A DNA stretch of 51,512 bases from Purshia tridentata. Its lineage: Eukaryota; Streptophyta; Magnoliopsida; Rosales; Rosaceae. Position numbers and translations under genes: made by a program. This document shows, in pieces, positions 46,947-51,512 of the stretch. Position 1 is the stretch's first letter, and each line of letters opens with the position of its first letter. The DNA is taken from assembly GCA_003254885.1 (NCBI GenBank), contig QANT01002592.1:1-51512 (forward strand), written 5' to 3'. Under the pieces are notes generated by a model. That model saw only the letters and a program-made list of their open reading frames with translations, ran no database searches and had not been told where the DNA came from.

Positions 46947-47587
46947 TAAAGTAGCGAAAGAATAAAGGAAGAACTGAAGGGTTCAAGAATGGAAAGCTTG
47001 AAGAACACAGGAATGTAGAGAAAATCAGAGACGCTTGGAAGTTTTGAGAGTTCTGAAAGTGGAAAGAGAAGAATAAGATGGGGTTTTGCTATTATAAGCA
47101 GAGTTCTAGATGAGAATGAGCGCGCGTATGGGTTGGTGGTGGATTCGAAAGGATTTTTGTGGGCTTTTGAATCATGGCAATGATGAAACAAGAAAATCAA
47201 GGAGAGATAGGGGCTGCCATGTGTGAATGTGAATAGTTCACCTCGATAGACGCATAATTGTGCCATTCATACCCACGTGCAATAGTGATTGAAGACACCC
47301 CCAATAAATGCAAAGATTTGATAGTTGGGAAGATCTTACCCACCGCCATATCAAGCATCAATCATGACCAGAAGTCATAACTGTTGAGCAAGGCATAATG
47401 ATACTAAAGGACCAGATTAAATTTGTTAAAGTATTAAAAACACATGGCGCCATGCCGAGAATAGCCAAACAACAAAGCACGGCAAGCAAACAATGTTGTT
47501 CGCCAAGAATATGAAAGATTGAAAAGCAATGAAGGGCCACATTTCCTAAACCACACGACAACACCTGGCCATGGCTCCAAGAAATGG
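46947..47587. other. Upstream flank of the PMD relic, no gene seen
   Basis: May contain the PMD gene's promoter on the minus strand. ACACCCCCAATAAATGC near 47295-47311 looks like a polypurine-type tract in reverse. Open frames here show no domain. Confidence 0.4.
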
Positions 47588-48540
47588 TGGGGCATATGTT
47601 TACACCCTAATTTGGATTTGGGCCGAGACGCACGGCCAGGCCCAATGAAGACCAACGCCCAACATAGCTCGAAACAATAAAGAAAAGACAAGCACTCATA
47701 AGTTCAGGCCACCTCACCAAGGCCCACGGCGAGAATTTGGCAAGCAGGCAGGATGAGGATGCTGCCACGTGTTTTTCTTAGAGAATGATGGAATCCCAAC
47801 AAGGCAAGAATCTTAGTGGAATTTGGGTGCATATATGGCAGCTTTAGGGTTACTTGGGTGTGGAGTTTAAGGAAGTCAAGGGTTAGAGTTCCGCGAGGAT
47901 TAGGGTTTCTTGGAAGACCTAGGGTTTGACCCCTATATAAAGAAGCATTCAGATGAAGAAAGCTATCTCCAGCACATCTACACAAAAAACCAAGCTTCTC
48001 AGCATATTTCAAGCACTATTGCAATTAGTTATTCAAGTTCTTAGGAATTTTTTGTGTTCTTCTTATTAGTTCTGCTAGAATTTGTTTGTTTTAGTATTGA
48101 TTTTCTTGTTTTAACCTTGATTTTCATGTTCTTAGATGAGGTTTGTTGTTAGAACAACCATCGTCACTCGTTTTTAGGGTAACCACATTGTTCAAACTTT
48201 TTGTATTAAAGTTCATAGTTTTTCTCTTCATCCAATCACTCAAGCACCTGTTCATAGAATATTTAATTTTGAGCATACTATGATTGCTTCTCTGAGTAGT
48301 TAAAAGTCCTTGAGGATTAAGGCATAAAAAAGAGCCTAGGTAAGGTAATTGATCATTGTTCGTCGCACAGTCACTTGGTTAGAAGTTAGTTCACAGCGCA
48401 ATAATTCACTCATTAATACATCTTATAACTTGCTGAATACCAGCCATCTGGCCGTACAGTGGCACCTTCGTACATCATGCAAGGACTACCAGTATACCGC
48501 TAGGATTCTCCGCAATCCTTGCTGTGAATTTTAGGTGAAA
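47588..48540 (+). mobile_element. LTR-like sequence with its own promoter
   Basis: Begins TGTTTACACCCTAATTTGG, a common start of plant Ty3/gypsy LTRs. It has a TATA box, CCCTATATAA, ending at 47940, followed by the CA-rich start region and T-rich stretches usual for R-U5. The right end is not certain; I place it near the loss of LTR character. No primer-binding site identified. The antisense open frame at 47704-48012 is incidental. Confidence 0.55.
47934..47940 (+). promoter_or_regulatory. TATA box of the LTR at 47588
   Basis: TATATAA in a GACCCCTATATAAAGAAGC setting, the classical plant LTR promoter form. Confidence 0.7.
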
Positions 48541-48882
48541 TAACCATCCCACAAGGTTGTCCTCTATCATACATAAATTTTCTTCAATGAAAGAACCATC
48601 TTCAATAAAGTAACCCCTACTCAACCAAAAATCTAGAAACACTGTTTCAACCTTCAAGATCATAGTGAAATACCATCACAAATGAACACTGACTCCCTTC
48701 TCACATGTAACAATTCAATTAATGAATTGTATTTTTTCAACAAATTTTTTTTTACTTAAACCCTCATTTTACAAACTTTTTTTTTTTAATTAAAGTCCAT
48801 TACAAAAAATACACTGTATTTGGCCCAAATGCAGAAGCCCATTTCCCAACCGGTCCACTTTTTAAAAAACAGGTGCTATAAT
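48541..48882. other. Unassigned sequence
   Basis: On the minus strand 48663-48475 is open (FLDFWLSRGYFIEDGSFIEE and on), but I recognise no family. The rest is T- and A-rich. Confidence 0.4.
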
Positions 48883-50240
48883 AACAATGTTACTTTAGTG
48901 GCATTACTGCAGCGCACTATACTACTTTGAGAATTGTTCCTGTCTTACAGTAACAATTTTTACTTTACAAAAAAAAACTCAAAAATAAAACAACTCATAC
49001 AAAATTTACATTTTTTTTGTTTATAAACACATTAAAAATAGTATAAAACCATAGCAATGAAGTTTTTTTCCCCCTATCTAGAAAATTGTTACTGTCAAAT
49101 AATAACAACCACACTTTGAACCTAATTAAAAAAATTTTATTGTTCATTAGAAAACAATCAAGCATTGTTTTTGCTACAATTACTTTATTGTTACTGTCAA
49201 AATCACAATTCAAATAATAGAAAATCACAATAGTCAGAGAGTAATAATCAGGTTGCTACTGTCATAAAGTAACAATATTAAGAAAGTCACAATATTTAAA
49301 GAGTAACAATTAGGTGATTGCTACTGTCACACAGTAATAATATTCAGATAGTAACAATAAGTCATTGCTACTGTCATATAGTAACAATCACATGATTGCA
49401 ACTGTTCGACAATGATAAATATCATTTATTGCCACTATCGAATAGTGACTATTCTTAATGTGGAAAAAAAAAAAAAAAACCAAAAACAACACATATACAC
49501 AAATCTTATGTATTTTTCTAACATAAAAACAAAAAGGAAATTCCTGGCCAAAAAAAAAACAAAAAGGAAATTAAAACAAAAATCTGTCTTCTTCTTTTTT
49601 TCTTTTTACTGAAGCAGCCACTTCTCCTTTTTTTTTTTTTTTTGTGAAGATGTCATGTGTCTTCTTTTTTTTTTTTTTTTTCAAACAGTAGCCACTGCCA
49701 AAAAAATAGGTACCATTCAAAAATAGCTATTGTCAAAAAAATTGCTATTTAACAATTGACACTATCAAGCAGTGGCAATCACATAAAAATTAGTTCAAAA
49801 GGTCCGAAAGAAAAAACACATGAAAAACAAATCCAAAATAAGAATAAAAAGTGGATATCTCAAAAACAAATAGCCATTGCAACAAAAATGTCATTTAACA
49901 GTGGCAATAATAGAAAACCATTAGAGAATTGTCATTGATAGATAGTCACGCTCAAAGATTGTCTACAGTGGCGACAGTACAAAATCATTATAGAATGATA
50001 GTAGCAATAACAAAACACCATTAGAGAATTGCCACTGTCAGATAGTGGCAACAACAAAAAATCATCAGCATTGCTTAAGCAGTTCACCACAACTTTTACT
50101 TAATTAAAAACTCATGCATATAGCAAATGAAAGCTCCCAAAAAATCTAAAATGCCAAAAAAATGTCTTTTAGAACACTTAAAACAAACACAAAAATCACA
50201 ATCACATATTGCCACTGACCAACAGTGGTGACAATAGAAA
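48883..50240. repeat. Field of short palindromes with core ACTGTC
   Basis: About fourteen imperfect palindromes of 20-30 bp are scattered over 1.4 kb. Examples: AATTGTTCCTGT and ACAGTAACAATT around a 3-base loop (48932-48958); TTGCTACTGTCATATAGTAACAA near 49363 (two halves TTGCTACT and AGTAACAA); TTGCCACT and AGTGGCAA near 50030. The left half favours TTGTTACT/TTGCTACT, the right half TTGCCACT. Poly-A and poly-T runs (for example 49628-49681) lie between. No coding is seen. It resembles subterminal repeats of a DNA transposon, but no ends were found. Confidence 0.6.
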
Positions 50241-50866
50241 ACCATTATACATAAATAACAATATTACCAAAAAACAAAGTCACATTCAACACGATGATCC
50301 AATATACACATCTCATTGGTCTATCAAACTGGGCATGAAGACTTTAAAGCTAATAGCATCTTGTCTCTAATTAAAACTTAGCCAACTATTGAAGAAAGGC
50401 TGAAAAATTATCAATAACAAAACCAACACAGTAATCACTTCAAATTACTAAGACACATAAACTAACTATCTTAAATTCTTCTAAAAAATGACGTGTGGCT
50501 TCTTAATTTGCAAGTTCAAGGATGGCACACGATAACTGAATCATAACCTGGGCTCAAATCATTTAATTGGAAAACTCCTACACAACAACTGAATTTTTTA
50601 TTTTAACAGCCCTAACTATGAAATTAATTTCTGCAATAGTCCCATGACCTCTTTTGAGGTCTAAAAGATAATAGTGATGATACTAGGAAATCCAATTAAG
50701 TCAATACCTTGGCAATGGGAAACCTCTCGGTCCTGCATCATTTATTGATTAGCCTTATCCCTCTACCCACCCATTCTATGTGCATGCCAAATCTACAATC
50801 AAGTCACATATAGGCATATATCTCCATGCATTAATTGTCTATTTGGATAGCTTAGAAATAAATTAT
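50241..50866. other. Intergenic AT-rich DNA, no gene seen
   Basis: No repeat, domain or promoter that I can name. Confidence 0.5.
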
Positions 50867-51190
50867 TTAAAACATACCTGATACTAAGATTATGATTTGC
50901 GGCATTGTATAAGGCTTCATAAACAGAAGCAGCTTTTTGAGCTCCAAATCTCTGAATATCCTCCTTTGAGTACCCAAAATTCCAAGAGAAACGATCTCAG
51001 GCTCAAATTGTAGGGATTTGAGGATTCTTGAATCAGTGAGTGAAATAGGAAAATTTAGAAAGCAATCAAAATGAATTGGGCCGTTGCAAAGACTAGATTC
51101 AACTAGTCCATGGATTGAATCAGAGAACTTGTTGTGCTTGCAGTCTCTAAGGGCTACAAGGACAGAAGTTTTGAGGCTGTTCCTTGTCAA
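50867..51190 (-). pseudogene. Possible caulimovirid-like movement-protein fragment
   Basis: An open stretch on the minus strand whose first 70 residues have the composition and spacing I associate with the movement domain of plant pararetroviruses (Caulimoviridae), including endogenous ones common in eudicots: a basic start, then VESSLCNGPIHFDC and SLTDSRILKSL. After about residue 75 the match fades, and a neighbouring frame stays open instead, which suggests a frameshift. No capsid, protease or reverse transcriptase of that type was found nearby. A truncated old copy; the family call rests on recognition alone. Confidence 0.4.
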
Positions 51191-51409
51191 AGGTTGGATT
51201 CCAATCTGGACTAGACTTATGTGAAGATATTTGTATTTTTTTTGGTATTCTTAAATGACTTTTCTTGTTACTAGTTGGATATTTTGATGTTCAGTATCAA
51301 TTGGGATGACCTGTTCCTGAGTTTTTATTGAGTACTGTGTAGAAAATTTTATTTTTCCTGTTTTGTAAATTTCTTTGTAATTATTTTTGGGTAATTTCCA
51401 ATCATATAA

Positions 51410-51481
51410 GTAGATGATCTACAAAAAGAAGTTAATACCCTAAAAAGAGAAATAGAACAAATAAAAATTGAACTTGCAACT
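51410..51481 (+). other. Short coiled-coil-like open fragment
   Basis: VDDLQKEVNTLKREIEQIKI and a few more residues form heptads with leucine, valine and isoleucine. A TAA lies directly before it and a transposon-like end directly after. A relic of an unknown coding sequence at best. Confidence 0.25.
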
Positions 51482-51512
51482 AGACCTGGCAAACGGGTCG
51501 TGTGGAACGGGT
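51480..51512. mobile_element. Possible terminus of a hAT-like element, cut by the window end
   Basis: TAGACCTGGCAAACGGGTCG resembles a widespread plant hAT-type terminal sequence. Only about 32 bases are available. Confidence 0.4.

Noticed and set aside
47704..48012. 102-codon frame on the minus strand
   Set aside because: Covers the TATA box and start region of a plus-strand LTR; no domain.

Overview
This is a eudicot plant nuclear window: spliced genes with GT-AG introns, AT-rich intergenic DNA, and a large block of nested repeats. The F-box protein resembles the S-locus F-box-like (SLFL/SFBB) proteins best known from Rosaceae, so a rosaceous tree is my best guess; that is inference, not proof. 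Single N characters at 9521, 34594, 35403, 41545 and 41830 look like gap joins placed in homopolymers or repeats.

Genic left arm (1-9.7 kb). A complete six-exon laccase (+, 638-3338, 569 aa) carries a Mutator-type MITE in its last intron. Next come a decayed receptor-kinase pseudogene (-, about 3.9-4.6 kb), an intact SLFL-type F-box gene (-, 5164-6486), and the last six exons of an EDR2-like DUF1336 gene (-, 7251-8513). The 5' part of the EDR2-like gene (PH and START domains) is not visible here.

Satellite and nested transposons (9.74-31.44 kb). A 150-bp satellite is organised as a four-monomer higher-order repeat of about 600 bp. Its five segments total about 10.4 kb. It is split by a 1.5-kb DNA element, by two copies of a 0.65-kb MITE at the same position in the repeat unit, and by a 2.1-kb solo LTR. 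That solo LTR holds a 6.0-kb Mutator-like element (MULE) with a perfect 9-bp target duplication, long terminal inverted repeats, a broken mudrA-type transposase, and a second antisense gene for a GRF zinc-finger protein.

Retrotransposon complex (31.44-43.33 kb, minus strand). Three LTRs (one reduced to about 95 bp), two tRNA-Asp primer-binding sites and two polypurine tracts form an LTR-internal-LTR-internal-LTR chain, with a further solo LTR nested in one internal region. The only coding is a decayed gag and protease; no reverse transcriptase or integrase was found, so the family looks non-autonomous (TR-GAG/LARD-like).

Right arm (43.3-51.5 kb). A chromovirus-type LTR piece is followed by a decayed transposon-associated plant mobile domain (PMD) gene (-), another LTR with its own TATA box (+), a 1.4-kb field of short palindromes built on TTGYYACTGTC, and a possible caulimovirid-like movement-protein relic (-). 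The window appears to end in the terminus of a hAT-like element.

Only the laccase and F-box genes look intact. The rest records repeated invasion, tandem amplification and recombination beside a small gene island.
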